Shown here one piece after another: positions 29,982 through 39,958 of a stretch of 64,000 bases of DNA. The position numbers were made by a program, and so were the translations under genes. Source of the DNA: an uncultured Algimonas sp. (GTDB lineage Bacteria; Pseudomonadota; Alphaproteobacteria; Caulobacterales; Maricaulaceae); the NCBI RefSeq assembly GCF_947498175.1, contig NZ_CANMJB010000001.1, forward strand, positions 248,001 to 312,000, written 5' to 3'. The notes under the pieces are model-generated. The model was given only the letters and a program-made list of their open reading frames with translations, searched no databases and was not told the origin of the DNA. Every line of letters starts with the position of its first letter. Position 1 is the first letter of the stretch.

Positions 29982-31157
29982 ATTATCGACCTCTTTTACA
30001 TTCTTCTGGCAGGAGTCGTTTTCCTGTTCCTCATCTCGTTGCTGATCTTCATCCACGAGCTCGGCCACTATAGCGTGGCCCGTTTTTTCAACATTCGCGT
30101 CGAGCGTTTTTCGATCGGTTTCGGCGCACCCGTCTGGAAGCGAAAGGCGCGGTCGGGAACGACTTGGGCCGTCTCGCGCTGGCCGCTGGGCGGTTACGTC
30201 AAGTTCGCGGGCGATGCCGGATCGGCGTCAAATCCCGATGCTGCGGCGCTCGACAGGATCCGCTCCGAAGAAGACGATGTCAGCGACATCTTCCATTTCA
30301 AACCGGTCTGGCAGCGCGCCCTAGTCGTCCTGGCCGGACCGGTGGCGAACTTCATCCTCGCCGCTGTCCTGTTCGCTGTCGCCGTCCTGTGGGTCGGTAC
30401 GCGTCACCCCGAAGCTTTGGTCGGCGAGGTCGAGGCGACCAGCCCGGCCGCCTTGGCCGGAATCCAGCCCGGCGACCGCATTGTCGAAATGGACGGCCGC
30501 CCCATCGACGATTGGGTTTCGATGGCACAGCATATCCAATTGCGCGGGAACACGCCTATTAAGACGGTCGTTGAGCGCGATGCGGACCGTATCGCACTGA
30601 CCGTTACGCCACGCATGATCGAGGACGAGGATTTCGTCGGGGGGCGCATGACCCGCGGCCAGTTCGGGATCCGGCTGTCCTCGGACGCGCAAATGGAAAC
30701 GCGGCGCTACAATCCCGTGTCCGCGCTCGCTTTCGGATCGGATCAGGTGGTCAACACCCTCTCCGCCACGGGCCGGTATATCGGCCGCATCTTCTCGGGC
30801 CGCGAAGACGGCAAGCAACTCGGTTCGATCCTACGGATCGGTGCCATGACCGGCAAGGCCACGGTCGATGTCGCCAAAGCGGAAGTGCCGGCCGGCGAAC
30901 GCGTGCGCAACCTGCTGCTCGTCATGCTCAATCTTGGAGCCGGAATTTCCGTCGCATTAGGTTTCGCTAATCTGCTGCCGATCCCCATGCTCGATGGTGG
31001 ACATCTCGTCTTCTACGGTTATGAAGCGCTCGCGGGGAAACCCCTGAGCCAGAAAAAGCAGGAAATAGGGTTCAGGTTCGGAATGGCCATTCTTCTGGGG
31101 CTGTTCGTCGTCCTGACGATCAACGACATCGGCTATATCGGAAGCCTACTTTCATAA
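29982..31157 (+). CDS. rseP: RIP metalloprotease RseP (site-2 protease), probable ATT start
   Basis: This intramembrane zinc protease (about 391 aa) is involved in envelope-stress signalling and clearing of signal peptides. From 29982 the protein begins MIDLFYILLAGV and places HELGH at residues 25-29 inside the first membrane helix. One PDZ domain follows (about 125-210), and the second active-site motif is NLLPIPMLDGGHLVFYGYEA. The first conventional start is TTG at 30039, which would put HELGH at residue 6 and destroy the first helix. ATT at 29982 has a well-spaced GAAGG. A lost base that hides an upstream GTG (29968) is an alternative. Confidence 0.9.
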   Translation: MIDLFYILLAGVVFLFLISLLIFIHELGHYSVARFFNIRVERFSIGFGAPVWKRKARSGTTWAVSRWPLGGYVKFAGDAGSASNPDAAALDRIRSEEDDVSDIFHFKPVWQRALVVLAGPVANFILAAVLFAVAVLWVGTRHPEALVGEVEATSPAALAGIQPGDRIVEMDGRPIDDWVSMAQHIQLRGNTPIKTVVERDADRIALTVTPRMIEDEDFVGGRMTRGQFGIRLSSDAQMETRRYNPVSALAFGSDQVVNTLSATGRYIGRIFSGREDGKQLGSILRIGAMTGKATVDVAKAEVPAGERVRNLLLVMLNLGAGISVALGFANLLPIPMLDGGHLVFYGYEALAGKPLSQKKQEIGFRFGMAILLGLFVVLTINDIGYIGSLLS

Positions 31158-31171
31158 TTGGACGACCACGA

Positions 31172-33730
31172 ATGGGATCTTTCCACATAAGGATGGAGCG
31201 GCGTATCCGTTTTTCGCGCCTGTTATCGTGCTTGGCATGCGTGTTCGCACTCGCCATTGCACCTCTGTCCGCCCGCGCCCAGCAGACACCCATCCCGGAT
31301 ACGACGCCCGCCCCTGTACCACAGGCGCCGCAATATCAGCCGCCGACTCGGATCCAGAGCGTGCAGGTCATCGGCAACCAGCGGGTCGAAGCCAATACGG
31401 TCGCTTCCTATCTGTTGTTCGCGCCCGGCGATCCCTATTCCGAAGAGCGCATCGACCTCAGCCTGAAGACGCTCTACGCCACGGGCCTGTTCGCGGACGT
31501 GATCATCGATCCGCGCGACGGCAACGTCCTGATCCAGGTGATCGAGAACCCGATCATCAACCGGGTGATCTTCGAGGGCAACAAGTCGCTGAAAACCGAC
31601 AAGATCAATGACGAGATCAGCGCGGAACCCCGGGCGCTATTCACGCGGGCCCAGGTGCAGGAAGACACGCAGCGGATCATCGAACTGTACCGACAATCCG
31701 GCCGGTTCGGCGCGACCGTCGAACCCAAGGTCGTGGAACAGCCGCAGAACCGGATCGACCTGATCTTCGAGATTTCCGAAGGCCCCGTGACCGGCATCAA
31801 GCGGATCAACTTCATCGGCAACACGGAATTCACCGACCGCGCGCTGCGCAAGGAGATCGCGACGACCGAATCGAAGTGGTGGAACTTCTTCAGCTCCAAC
31901 GACAATTACGATCCCGGGCGACTGGAATTCGACCGCGAGCAGCTTCGGACCTTCTACACCAATCGCGGTTTTGCCGACTTCCGCGTCGTGTCCGCCGTGG
32001 CGGAACTCACACCCGACCAGGAGGATTTCTACGTCACCTTCACGGTCGACGAAGGCGGCGAATACCGCTGGGGCGACATATCGGTCGAAACCGAACTGGA
32101 AGCGCTCAACAAGGATTTCCTCGAACGGCTGATCAACATCGAAAGCGGCGAGGTCTATAATGCTTCGCAGATCGAAAATGCGATCGATAGCCTGAATTTC
32201 GCCGCCGGAACGTCCGGTTACGCTTTCGTGGACATCCAGCAGGACTTCCGCCTGAACCGCGAAGACAAGACGGTCGATCTCGTCTTCAACGTGGTCGAGG
32301 GGCCGCGCGTCTATATCGAACGCATCGACATCGTCGGCAACACGACGACGCTCGACTATGTCATCCGTCGCGAGATGGAACTGGTCGAAGGCGACGCCTT
32401 CAACCGCATCCTGCTCGACCGGTCGCGCAACCGCGTCCGGGCGCTGCGATTTTTCGAAGAGGTCGAGATCGAGGAAACGCAAGGCTCCGCACCCGACAAG
32501 GCCGTCGTGGAAGTCCGCGTCAGCGAACAACCGACGGGCGAGCTGTCCTTCTCGGCCGGTTTCTCGTCGGCCGACGCCTTTCTGGTCGATCTGTCGATCA
32601 CGCAACGAAACCTTCGGGGTCGGGGCCAGCTCTTGCGGTTTGTCATCCGTGCATCGTCGAACCGCCGCGAAATCGATCTCCGTTTCACGGAACCGCGGTT
32701 TCTCGGACGCAATCTCGCAGGCAGCGCGGAGCTGTTCGATGTCGTGATCGATTTCCTCGACGAGGCGGGTTTCCGCTCCACGCGGACGGGGGGGCAGGTC
32801 GGACTCGCATTTCCGTTGACCCAGAACACCAGCCTGTCGACCCGATATTCGCTGCGGTCGGAATCGATTGAGTTTCCGCAGGAAAACCAGTGCGATACGC
32901 TGTTGCAGAACTCCGCCGACAATAGGCTTTCTCCTCAGGATACCCAGCTTCTGACCTTGTGCCAGCAGGTCGGCGGACGTCTGTCCTCGGTGGTCGGCTA
33001 TACGTTCGGCTGGGACCGGCGGAACGATCCGATCACACCGACAGGCGGCTTCGACCTGCGGTTCAGCCAGGATGTGGCCGGTGTCGGCGGCGATGTGCGC
33101 TATCTGCGGACCGATGTGCGCGGCAACTATTACAAGGGTATCTTCCCAGGCGTCGTGGCGTCCGCGACCTTGTCCGGCGGGTATATTCGCGGCTGGGGCG
33201 GCGATCCCGTGCAGATCAACGACCGCTACTTCAAGGGCAATTTCGATTTCCGGGGCTTCGACAATGCCGGTATCGGGCCGCGCCTGATCAACTATGTCGC
33301 CGAGACTGGGTCGACGCTCATTCCCACGGCGGGCGGCAATGTCGATGGTCGCGGCCGCGCTCAGGGCGGCAACCTGTTCGGCCTGGCTGCAGCCGAGGTG
33401 AGTTTTCCTATTGGCTTGCCCCAGCTTCTCGGGTCAGTCTTCGTCGAGGCCGGCACGGTCGGCTTGCTGGATGAGGATTTCCAGTCCAACATCATCATCG
33501 ATGCTGCTGCATCCGGTCTCCAGGTCGGGGCAAGTTGCAACGGTGTCACCGCGCAAGGCGTCATCTGTCAGCGGACGATCGATACGCTTGATCCGCGTGT
33601 CACCGCCGGGGCCAGCGTCTTCTGGGAGAGTCCATTCGGTCCGATCCGCTTCGATTTCACCCAACCGCTCGTCAAGCAACCGTTCGACGACCGGCAGTCG
33701 TTCCAGTTCACTACCCGTACGAGGTTCTAA
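31172..33730 (+). CDS. bamA: outer membrane protein assembly factor BamA
   Basis: This 852-aa Omp85 protein inserts beta-barrel proteins into the outer membrane. A signal peptide ends near ARAQQ (about residue 37). Five POTRA domains span about 50-430, followed by a 16-strand barrel. The lid-loop motif FRGF is present in NFDFRGFDNAGIG, and the protein ends in an aromatic Phe (TRTRF), the barrel-assembly signal. It lies 14 bases after rseP and just before skp, the usual order. Confidence 0.96.
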   Translation: MGSFHIRMERRIRFSRLLSCLACVFALAIAPLSARAQQTPIPDTTPAPVPQAPQYQPPTRIQSVQVIGNQRVEANTVASYLLFAPGDPYSEERIDLSLKTLYATGLFADVIIDPRDGNVLIQVIENPIINRVIFEGNKSLKTDKINDEISAEPRALFTRAQVQEDTQRIIELYRQSGRFGATVEPKVVEQPQNRIDLIFEISEGPVTGIKRINFIGNTEFTDRALRKEIATTESKWWNFFSSNDNYDPGRLEFDREQLRTFYTNRGFADFRVVSAVAELTPDQEDFYVTFTVDEGGEYRWGDISVETELEALNKDFLERLINIESGEVYNASQIENAIDSLNFAAGTSGYAFVDIQQDFRLNREDKTVDLVFNVVEGPRVYIERIDIVGNTTTLDYVIRREMELVEGDAFNRILLDRSRNRVRALRFFEEVEIEETQGSAPDKAVVEVRVSEQPTGELSFSAGFSSADAFLVDLSITQRNLRGRGQLLRFVIRASSNRREIDLRFTEPRFLGRNLAGSAELFDVVIDFLDEAGFRSTRTGGQVGLAFPLTQNTSLSTRYSLRSESIEFPQENQCDTLLQNSADNRLSPQDTQLLTLCQQVGGRLSSVVGYTFGWDRRNDPITPTGGFDLRFSQDVAGVGGDVRYLRTDVRGNYYKGIFPGVVASATLSGGYIRGWGGDPVQINDRYFKGNFDFRGFDNAGIGPRLINYVAETGSTLIPTAGGNVDGRGRAQGGNLFGLAAAEVSFPIGLPQLLGSVFVEAGTVGLLDEDFQSNIIIDAAASGLQVGASCNGVTAQGVICQRTIDTLDPRVTAGASVFWESPFGPIRFDFTQPLVKQPFDDRQSFQFTTRTRF

Positions 33731-33732
33731 TC

Positions 33733-34323
33733 ATGTCCATCCGCTCCCACTTCACCACACCCGCCGCCAAAGCCCTGGCCGGAACGGCTTTCGCCCTTCT
33801 GGCGTCCGCGTCGGCGTTCGCCCAGAGTACGGTTCTGGTCGTCGACACGGCCAAGGTCTACAATGACAGCACCGTCGGCAAACATATCGAACGCCAGATC
33901 TCGACGATGGCCAACACGACCAAAACGCAACTCGAAGCCAAGCAGAGCCCGCTTCAGACGCGCGGCAAGAGCCTGATGACCCAGATGGACGGCAAGACAC
34001 GCGAACAGATCGCAGCCAACACGACGCTCGTGTCCCAGATCCAGAAGCAGCAGAAGGACGAGATGCAGCTGCAACAGGATGCCGCCATCGCCCAGCGTGA
34101 AATTCAGATGGCCAAGCTCAAGGCCGTTCAACTGGTCGATGCGAAAGTCTCCTCCATCATCAAGACGCTCGTCAGTGAACGCAAGGCCGACATCGTCATC
34201 GACCGTGCCAACGTCATCTACGGCGCACCGGCGGACATCACGCCGGATGTCCTGTCTCGCCTGAATGCGCAGATGACGACCGTTCCCGTCACGCGCGAGA
34301 AGCTCCCCGCGCCGACCCGGTGA
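33733..34323 (+). CDS. skp: periplasmic chaperone OmpH/Skp family
   Basis: This 196-aa protein has a cleavable signal peptide (about 1-30, ending ASAFAQ). A core strand (VLVVDTAKVYNDS) is followed by long Gln/Lys-rich helices (about 50-135) that would form the tentacles of the trimeric chaperone holding unfolded outer-membrane proteins. It follows bamA after two bases, consistent with shared function. Confidence 0.9.
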   Translation: MSIRSHFTTPAAKALAGTAFALLASASAFAQSTVLVVDTAKVYNDSTVGKHIERQISTMANTTKTQLEAKQSPLQTRGKSLMTQMDGKTREQIAANTTLVSQIQKQQKDEMQLQQDAAIAQREIQMAKLKAVQLVDAKVSSIIKTLVSERKADIVIDRANVIYGAPADITPDVLSRLNAQMTTVPVTREKLPAPTR

Positions 34324-34372
34324 TTGCACGGCGCAGCCGCGTCACCTGCTGACATGCGACGTGTCTTGAGAC

Positions 34373-34388
34373 GGGGCCTGACGGCCCC
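34373..34388 (+). other. perfect short hairpin before lpxD
   Basis: GGGGCC-TGAC-GGCCCC forms a six-pair stem with a tetraloop 12 bases before the lpxD ATG. There is no T-run. It may act as a weak terminator after skp or as an mRNA-stability element. Confidence 0.45.
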
Positions 34389-34400
34389 TAATCGCTCCTC

Positions 34401-35333
34401 ATGATCGATCCGCGCTTCTATCGTCTGCGCTCGCAAACCATGACGGTCTCGGAGCTATGCGCTCGCCTGGATTTGGCGGCGCCTGACGGATCGTTCGGCG
34501 AAACACCGGTCTTGCAGCCCGCCGCGCTGGCAGGCTCCGTTTCCGGCGACCTCGCCTTTCTCGAAAGCAAGCGCCATCTCGCTTCGCTCGAAGGAGCCGG
34601 AGCTTCGGCCTGTTTCGTCAAACCCGCGCTCGCCGACACCGTGGCGCAGAAGAACATCGTTCCCATCCAGACGGAGGTGCCCAAATATCACCTCGCGAGG
34701 GCGACGATGCTGCTCGTCTCGGACAACACGATAGAGTCCGACATCTCCGCCAAGGCGGACATCCACCCGACCGTTCACATCGGGCCCGGCGTGGTGATCG
34801 GTGACGATGTCAGAATTGGCCCGCATTCCGTTGTGACGAACGCCGTGATCGGCCGGGGCGTGACGATCGGTGCGTGCACGGTCATCGGCGGCGAGGGCTT
34901 CGGTGTCGTCGTCGGCCCGGACGGCGACATGTTGCCCGTCCCGCACGTTGGTCGCGTCATGATCGGGGAGAATGTCCGCATCGGATCGAATGTCTGCGTC
35001 GATCGGGGTCAGTTGGGGGATACGCGCATCTCCGATGGCTGCCAGATCGACAATCTGGTGCAGATCGCGCATAATTGCGTTCTGGAACAGGGCTGCATCC
35101 TGGCGGGCCGGGTTGGTCTGTCCGGCTCCTGCCATATCGGAACAGGCGTCATGATGGGGGGGAGCGCAGGTCTGGCCGATCACATCACTGTCGGCGACGG
35201 TGCCCGCCTGGCGGCCTTCGCCGGTGTGATGCACGACGTTCCGGCCGGGGAGACCTGGTCGGGCATTCCGGCCATGCCGATCCGCGATCACATGAAGATC
35301 GTCGCCCAGTCCAAGCGGTCGATCCGCAAATGA
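34401..35333 (+). CDS. lpxD: UDP-3-O-acylglucosamine N-acyltransferase
   Basis: This 310-aa left-handed beta-helix enzyme performs the third step of lipid A synthesis, adding an acyl chain to the 2-amino group. An N-terminal uridine-binding domain (about 15-105) precedes hexapeptide repeats (IHPTVHIGPGVVIGDDVRIG onwards). The catalytic His is in VQIAHNCVLEQG. It is slightly shorter than the E. coli protein (341 aa). The stop overlaps the fabZ start. Confidence 0.93.
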   Translation: MIDPRFYRLRSQTMTVSELCARLDLAAPDGSFGETPVLQPAALAGSVSGDLAFLESKRHLASLEGAGASACFVKPALADTVAQKNIVPIQTEVPKYHLARATMLLVSDNTIESDISAKADIHPTVHIGPGVVIGDDVRIGPHSVVTNAVIGRGVTIGACTVIGGEGFGVVVGPDGDMLPVPHVGRVMIGENVRIGSNVCVDRGQLGDTRISDGCQIDNLVQIAHNCVLEQGCILAGRVGLSGSCHIGTGVMMGGSAGLADHITVGDGARLAAFAGVMHDVPAGETWSGIPAMPIRDHMKIVAQSKRSIRK

Positions 35334-35779
35334 GCCTGCAATATCCGCTCGAGCGCGATGTCGTGGCTGGGCTGCTGCCGCATAACCCACCGGCCTTGCT
35401 CGTGGACCGGGTGCTCTCTTTCGACGGCCGGTCGACCCACGCGCAAGTCCATGTCGCCGAGGACTGGGATGTCTTTCGCGGCCATTTCCCCAACCGTCCC
35501 ATCTTGCCGGGTGTATTGATGATCGAAATGGTCGCGCAAACCGGGGCGTTGATCGGCGTGCTGGGAAACATGGTGGCCGACGACGCGTTCCTCGCCTTCA
35601 CGGGCATCGACAAGGCGCGTTTCCGCCGCCCGGTCGTGCCGGGAGAGACTTTGGATCTTCATGCGGAATTGATCGACGTGCGGCGGTACATCTATCGCTT
35701 CAGGGGGCAGGCGGTCTGCAACGGGGTCAAGGCCCTGACGGTCGAGTTCCTGGCCAGCCCCCTATCCTTCGACGGGTAA
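35330..35779 (+). CDS. fabZ: 3-hydroxyacyl-[acyl-carrier-protein] dehydratase FabZ
   Basis: This 149-aa hot-dog-fold enzyme dehydrates 3-hydroxyacyl-ACP, competing with LpxA/LpxD for the same substrates. The catalytic His is in FRGHFPNRPILPGVLMIE and the acidic partner is the Glu in the same helix (MIEMVAQTGA). The ATG overlaps the lpxD stop (ATGA), although the frame is open far upstream. Confidence 0.95.
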   Translation: MSLQYPLERDVVAGLLPHNPPALLVDRVLSFDGRSTHAQVHVAEDWDVFRGHFPNRPILPGVLMIEMVAQTGALIGVLGNMVADDAFLAFTGIDKARFRRPVVPGETLDLHAELIDVRRYIYRFRGQAVCNGVKALTVEFLASPLSFDG

Positions 35780-35782
35780 GGC

Positions 35783-36586
35783 ATGACGGCAACGATACAT
35801 CCGACGGCCATCGTCGATCCGGCTTGCCGTCTGGGCGACGAGGTCGAGATCGGGCCCTATTGCATCGTGGACGAACATGTCACCCTGGGTGACCGGACGC
35901 GTCTGGTCAGCCATGTAACGGTATCGGGGCGGACGGAGATCGGCGCCGATTGCCTGCTCTACCCGCAAGTCTCGATGGGATATCCGCCACAGGATTTCAA
36001 ACATCGCGGCGAAGGTGATATCGGCATCAGGATCGGGGACCGCTGCACGTTCCGCGAGATGGTCAATGTCCATCCCGGCACGGATGTCGGCAAACCCAGG
36101 ACGGTGATCGGCGACGACTGCTATTTCATGGTGGGATCGCACTTGGCGCATGAATGCCAGGTCGGCGACAACGTCACCCTGTCCAACTATGTCCAAGTCG
36201 GCGGAAACGTGTCGATCGGCGACTACACGACCCTTGGCGGATTGGCGGCGATCCATCAGCATACCCGGATCGGAAACTACGCCTTCGTCGCCGGCATGGC
36301 GCTGGTGACGAACGATGTCATTCCCTACGGTCTCGTCATGGGCAATTCGGCGCATCTGAATGGATTGAATGTCGTCGGGCTGAGACGCCGCGGCTTCGGC
36401 AAGGCGCAGATCCACAAGCTCAGAGCCGCCTATCGCCAGCTTTTCGCCTATGAGGGCACTTTGGCCGAACGGGTCGAGGACGCGACGCGGCTTTATTCGG
36501 ATGAGCCGCTCGTGATGGAAATCATCGAATTCATCATGACGCAGAGCAACGGGCGCAATCTGACCTTGCCGGACATGCGTCGTTAA
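35783..36586 (+). CDS. lpxA: acyl-[ACP]--UDP-N-acetylglucosamine O-acyltransferase
   Basis: This 267-aa trimeric beta-helix enzyme starts lipid A synthesis. Hexapeptide repeats begin at IHPTAIVDPACRLGDEVEIG. The catalytic His lies in GSHLAHECQVGDNV. The C-terminal helical part (LRRRGFGKAQIHKLRAAYRQ) matches the family. It follows fabZ after three bases. Confidence 0.96.
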   Translation: MTATIHPTAIVDPACRLGDEVEIGPYCIVDEHVTLGDRTRLVSHVTVSGRTEIGADCLLYPQVSMGYPPQDFKHRGEGDIGIRIGDRCTFREMVNVHPGTDVGKPRTVIGDDCYFMVGSHLAHECQVGDNVTLSNYVQVGGNVSIGDYTTLGGLAAIHQHTRIGNYAFVAGMALVTNDVIPYGLVMGNSAHLNGLNVVGLRRRGFGKAQIHKLRAAYRQLFAYEGTLAERVEDATRLYSDEPLVMEIIEFIMTQSNGRNLTLPDMRR

Positions 36587-36601
36587 AGGGTGAAGCAGTC
36601 A

Positions 36602-37450
36602 ATGCATATCGGACTCGTGGCCGGCGGCGGAAAGCTGCCGGCCTACGTGGCATCGGCCATCCGGGAGGATGGCCATGATCTGACCGTGATGGAGATCGAT
36701 CCGGATTGCCCGCCAGGGCAGTTCGGGACGTCCTTGCGCTATCCCATGTCCAAGTTCGGCAAGATGCTGAAGTCCTTCGACAAGGCGGGCGTGACGCATG
36801 TCTGCCTGGCCGGAACGGTCGGTCGTCCAGACTTTTCGACCTTCAAACCGGATCTAGGGGCCATGCGCTACCTGCCGGGCACGCTGATGGCGGCGAAGGA
36901 AGGCGACGATGCCTTGTTGCGCCATGTCATGGCGATCTTCGAATCGCGCGGGTTCGCAATCGTGTCCGCGCAATCCCTGTGTTCGAGCTTGCTGCTGGAT
37001 GCGGGCGCGCTCGGTCTGCATGGCCTGCCGGACGCTCACCGGGAAGATGCGCAACGGGCCATGGAAGTGGCCCGCATCATCGGCGACCGGGATATCGGCC
37101 AGGGTGCCGTGGTCGCCAAGGGTATCGTTCTGGCGGTCGAAGCGCAGGAGGGCACGGATGCGATGCTCGAACGCGTGTCGGACCTTCCAAAAGCGCTGAC
37201 AGGGCAAAGAGACCGACGGGCGGGCGTGTTGGCAAAGCGCTTGAAGCCGGGACAGGACGACCGCGTCGACCTGCCGACCATCGGCCCCGAAACGGTGCGC
37301 CTGGCCGCGGCCGCCGGGCTGGCGGGAATCATCGCCGACGCAGGCGACGCCTTCGTGATCGACCGGTCCGAAACGGTACGCCTGGCGGATGAGGCCGGCT
37401 TGTTCATCGTCGGGTTGCCGAAGAAACCCGCCCCCGATGTCCCGAACTGA
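36602..37450 (+). CDS. lpxI: UDP-2,3-diacylglucosamine diphosphatase LpxI
   Basis: This 282-aa enzyme (DUF1009 family) makes lipid X from UDP-2,3-diacylglucosamine and replaces LpxH in alphaproteobacteria. It begins with LGLVAGGGKLP-type sequence (here HIGLVAGGGKLPAYVA) and has the conserved AKGIVLAVEAQEGTDAMLER. A GTG at 36590 would add four residues; the ATG is preferred for its fit and spacing. It lies between lpxA and lpxB as in relatives, and overlaps lpxB by 14 bases. Confidence 0.9.
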   Translation: MHIGLVAGGGKLPAYVASAIREDGHDLTVMEIDPDCPPGQFGTSLRYPMSKFGKMLKSFDKAGVTHVCLAGTVGRPDFSTFKPDLGAMRYLPGTLMAAKEGDDALLRHVMAIFESRGFAIVSAQSLCSSLLLDAGALGLHGLPDAHREDAQRAMEVARIIGDRDIGQGAVVAKGIVLAVEAQEGTDAMLERVSDLPKALTGQRDRRAGVLAKRLKPGQDDRVDLPTIGPETVRLAAAAGLAGIIADAGDAFVIDRSETVRLADEAGLFIVGLPKKPAPDVPN

Positions 37451-38621
37451 CGTTTTCATCGTTGCCGCCGAGCCGTCCGGTGACCGGCTCGGGGCCGCTC
37501 TCGCGCAATCCCTGATCAAGTTTCGCCCGGAGATCCGTCTGGCCGGTATCGGAGGGCCGGACATGGAACGGGCGGGTCTGCCGTCACGCATGGACATTGA
37601 CGGGTTGGCGATCCTCGGCTTCGTCGAGGGGCTGAAAGCCTATGGCCATGTGCTCAGGAAAGTCCGCCAAGCCACTGAATCCATAATGAATTCGAATCCG
37701 GAAGCGGTCGTGCTGATCGATAGCTGGGGGTTCATGATGCGCGTGGCCAAACGTTTGCGCCGACAGGGCTACGCAGGTCGGATCGTCAAATATGTCGCGC
37801 CGCAGGTCTGGGCGACCCGGCCCGGGCGGGCAAGGATACTGGCCAGTCATGTGGACCATCTTCTGTCCACTCAGACGATGGACACCCCGCATTTCGAGCC
37901 CCTCGATTTGCCGCTGACTTTCGTCGGCAACCCCGTTCTGGACACGGATTACGGCGCTGGCGATGCGGAGGCTTTCCGGTCGCGCCATGAGCTGTCGGCG
38001 GCACGGCCGATCGTCGGTCTTTTTCCGGGCAGCCGTCCCGCCGAAGTGGACCGTGTCGGGCCTGCCATCCTGGGCGCGCTCCGGACGGCGCGCGCGGCGA
38101 TACCTGCGCTGCAGCCCGTCTGCATCGTCGCCGAAGTCGTCACTACGCAGGTGAGGGCGCTTTTCGCTGGCGAAGCCGTGACCCTGATCGACCAGACGGA
38201 GTTCATCGACGCCCTGTCCGCGATGGATGCGGCTTTGGCCTGTTCGGGGACGGTAACGACGCAGCTGGCCGCCGCGGGCGTTCCGACGGTCGTGCTCTAC
38301 AGGCTTTCACCTCTGACGTTTGCGATCGCCAGTCGCATGTTTCGCCCGCGCTTCATTTCGCTCGTCAACATTTCGGCCGACAGCGCAGGCGCGGGATCCG
38401 AGGCTCCGCTGTTGCAGGAATTCATGCAGGACGACATCGACTCGGACGCGCCGGCTGATGCGCTGATTGAATTGCTCGAAAACGCTGACTTATCAAAGCG
38501 CTTGAGTGACCGGCTGATGCAGGAAACCCGGCGCATGAGCGCCGGGCCGGAACACGCTTCAGACAAGGCCGCGAAGGCCGTCCTGTCCTTGATCGGTCAG
38601 CGCTTGCCCATCGGGACGTAG
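37437..38621 (+). CDS. lpxB: lipid-A-disaccharide synthase
   Basis: This 394-aa GT-B glycosyltransferase of family 19 condenses lipid X with UDP-diacylglucosamine. Signatures are [14 protein letters not shown] at the N-terminus, [18 protein letters not shown], and the nucleotide-sugar region [21 protein letters not shown]. The start inside lpxI is set by the family N-terminus. Its last 25 bases overlap the 3' end of gltA on the other strand. Confidence 0.94.
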   Translation: MSRTDVFIVAAEPSGDRLGAALAQSLIKFRPEIRLAGIGGPDMERAGLPSRMDIDGLAILGFVEGLKAYGHVLRKVRQATESIMNSNPEAVVLIDSWGFMMRVAKRLRRQGYAGRIVKYVAPQVWATRPGRARILASHVDHLLSTQTMDTPHFEPLDLPLTFVGNPVLDTDYGAGDAEAFRSRHELSAARPIVGLFPGSRPAEVDRVGPAILGALRTARAAIPALQPVCIVAEVVTTQVRALFAGEAVTLIDQTEFIDALSAMDAALACSGTVTTQLAAAGVPTVVLYRLSPLTFAIASRMFRPRFISLVNISADSAGAGSEAPLLQEFMQDDIDSDAPADALIELLENADLSKRLSDRLMQETRRMSAGPEHASDKAAKAVLSLIGQRLPIGT

Positions 38622-39901
38622 TCGCGCTCGGTCGGGCCGGTATAGAGCTGACGCGGGCGCCCGATGCGCTGGCTGGGATCTTCCAGCATCTCGTTCCACT
38701 GACTGATCCAGCCCGTCGTGCGCGCCAGGGCGAACAGCACCGTGAACATGTCGGTCGGAAAGCCCAGCGCGGACAGGACGATGCCGGAATAGAAATCGAC
38801 ATTCGGGTAGAGGCCGCGCTTGACGAAATAGTCCTCGTTGGTCGCGATCTTTTCCAGCTCCAGCGCGACTTCCAGAACGGGGTTTGTGATGCCGAGCTCG
38901 CCCAGCACTTCATGCGTGGTCTTGCGCATGACGTTGGCGCGCGGGTCGGTCGCCTTGTAGACGCGGTGGCCGAAGCCCATCAGACGGAACGGGTCTTCCT
39001 TGTTCTTGGCCCGGTCGACATATTCCGGGATGCGGTTGACCGTCCCGATCTCGCGCAGCATGTTCAGCGCCGCTTCGTTCGCGCCGCCGTGGCTCGGCCC
39101 CCACAGACAGGCCGTGCCCGCCGCGATGCAGGCGTAAGGGTTGGCGCCCGACGATCCGGCCAGCCGCACGGTCGATGTCGAGGCATTCTGTTCATGGTCG
39201 GCATGGAGGATGAAGATTTTGTCCATCGCCGCTTCGATGACCGGGTTCAACTCATAGGGCTCGGCCGGCACGGAGAAGCACATGCGAAGGAAGTCGCCCG
39301 CATAGGACAGGCTGTTGTCGGGATAGACGTGCGGCTGGCCGATCCGGTATTTGTAGCACCGCGCCGCCAGCGTCGGGATCTTGGCGATGATGCGGTGGAT
39401 CGCAAGATTGCGGGCCTCGTCCTCGGTCGTGTGCTGATCGTCGTGATAGAATCCGGACAGGGCGCCGACTGTCCCTGTCAGCATCGCCATCGGATGGCTG
39501 TCGCGACGGAATCCGTGGAAGAAGCTTTCGATCTGGTCGTGCAGCATCGTGTGACGCGTGATCGTGTCTGTGAAATTCTTGTACTGCTTGTTGTCGGGCA
39601 GGTCGCCGTTCACGAGGAGATAGGCGACTTCCAGGAAAGTGGATTGCTCGGCAAGCTGTTCGATCGGATAGCCGCGATAGAGAAGCTGGCCTTTCTCGCC
39701 ATCGATGAAGGTGATCTGGGATTCGGTCGAGCAAGTGGAGGTGTAGCCGGGGTCGAAGGTGAAGTGACCCGTTTTCTTGGACAGGGCCCGGACGTCGATG
39801 GCGGGCTGGCCCATGGAGCCGCTGAGGATGGGGAAGTCGGCCGTCTCGCCGCCTTCGATCTTGATGGTGGAGGATCCGGTTTGTTTGACTTTGTTTTCCA
39901 T
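38597..39901 (-). CDS. gltA: citrate synthase
   Basis: This 434-aa type II (hexameric, NADH-sensitive class) citrate synthase condenses oxaloacetate and acetyl-CoA. Active-site segments are [15 protein letters not shown] and [15 protein letters not shown] with catalytic His residues, and an Asp near [15 protein letters not shown]. An N-terminal beta domain (residues 1-60) is present. It converges on lpxB with a 25-base tail overlap and lies 57 bases downstream of gltX. Confidence 0.97.
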   Translation of the reverse strand: MENKVKQTGSSTIKIEGGETADFPILSGSMGQPAIDVRALSKKTGHFTFDPGYTSTCSTESQITFIDGEKGQLLYRGYPIEQLAEQSTFLEVAYLLVNGDLPDNKQYKNFTDTITRHTMLHDQIESFFHGFRRDSHPMAMLTGTVGALSGFYHDDQHTTEDEARNLAIHRIIAKIPTLAARCYKYRIGQPHVYPDNSLSYAGDFLRMCFSVPAEPYELNPVIEAAMDKIFILHADHEQNASTSTVRLAGSSGANPYACIAAGTACLWGPSHGGANEAALNMLREIGTVNRIPEYVDRAKNKEDPFRLMGFGHRVYKATDPRANVMRKTTHEVLGELGITNPVLEVALELEKIATNEDYFVKRGLYPNVDFYSGIVLSALGFPTDMFTVLFALARTTGWISQWNEMLEDPSQRIGRPRQLYTGPTERDYVPMGKR

Positions 39902-39958
39902 GACTCTCTTCGTTTTCAGCCCCTTGGGGGTCGTTTCTGCCCTTGACGGGTTCTGGTT

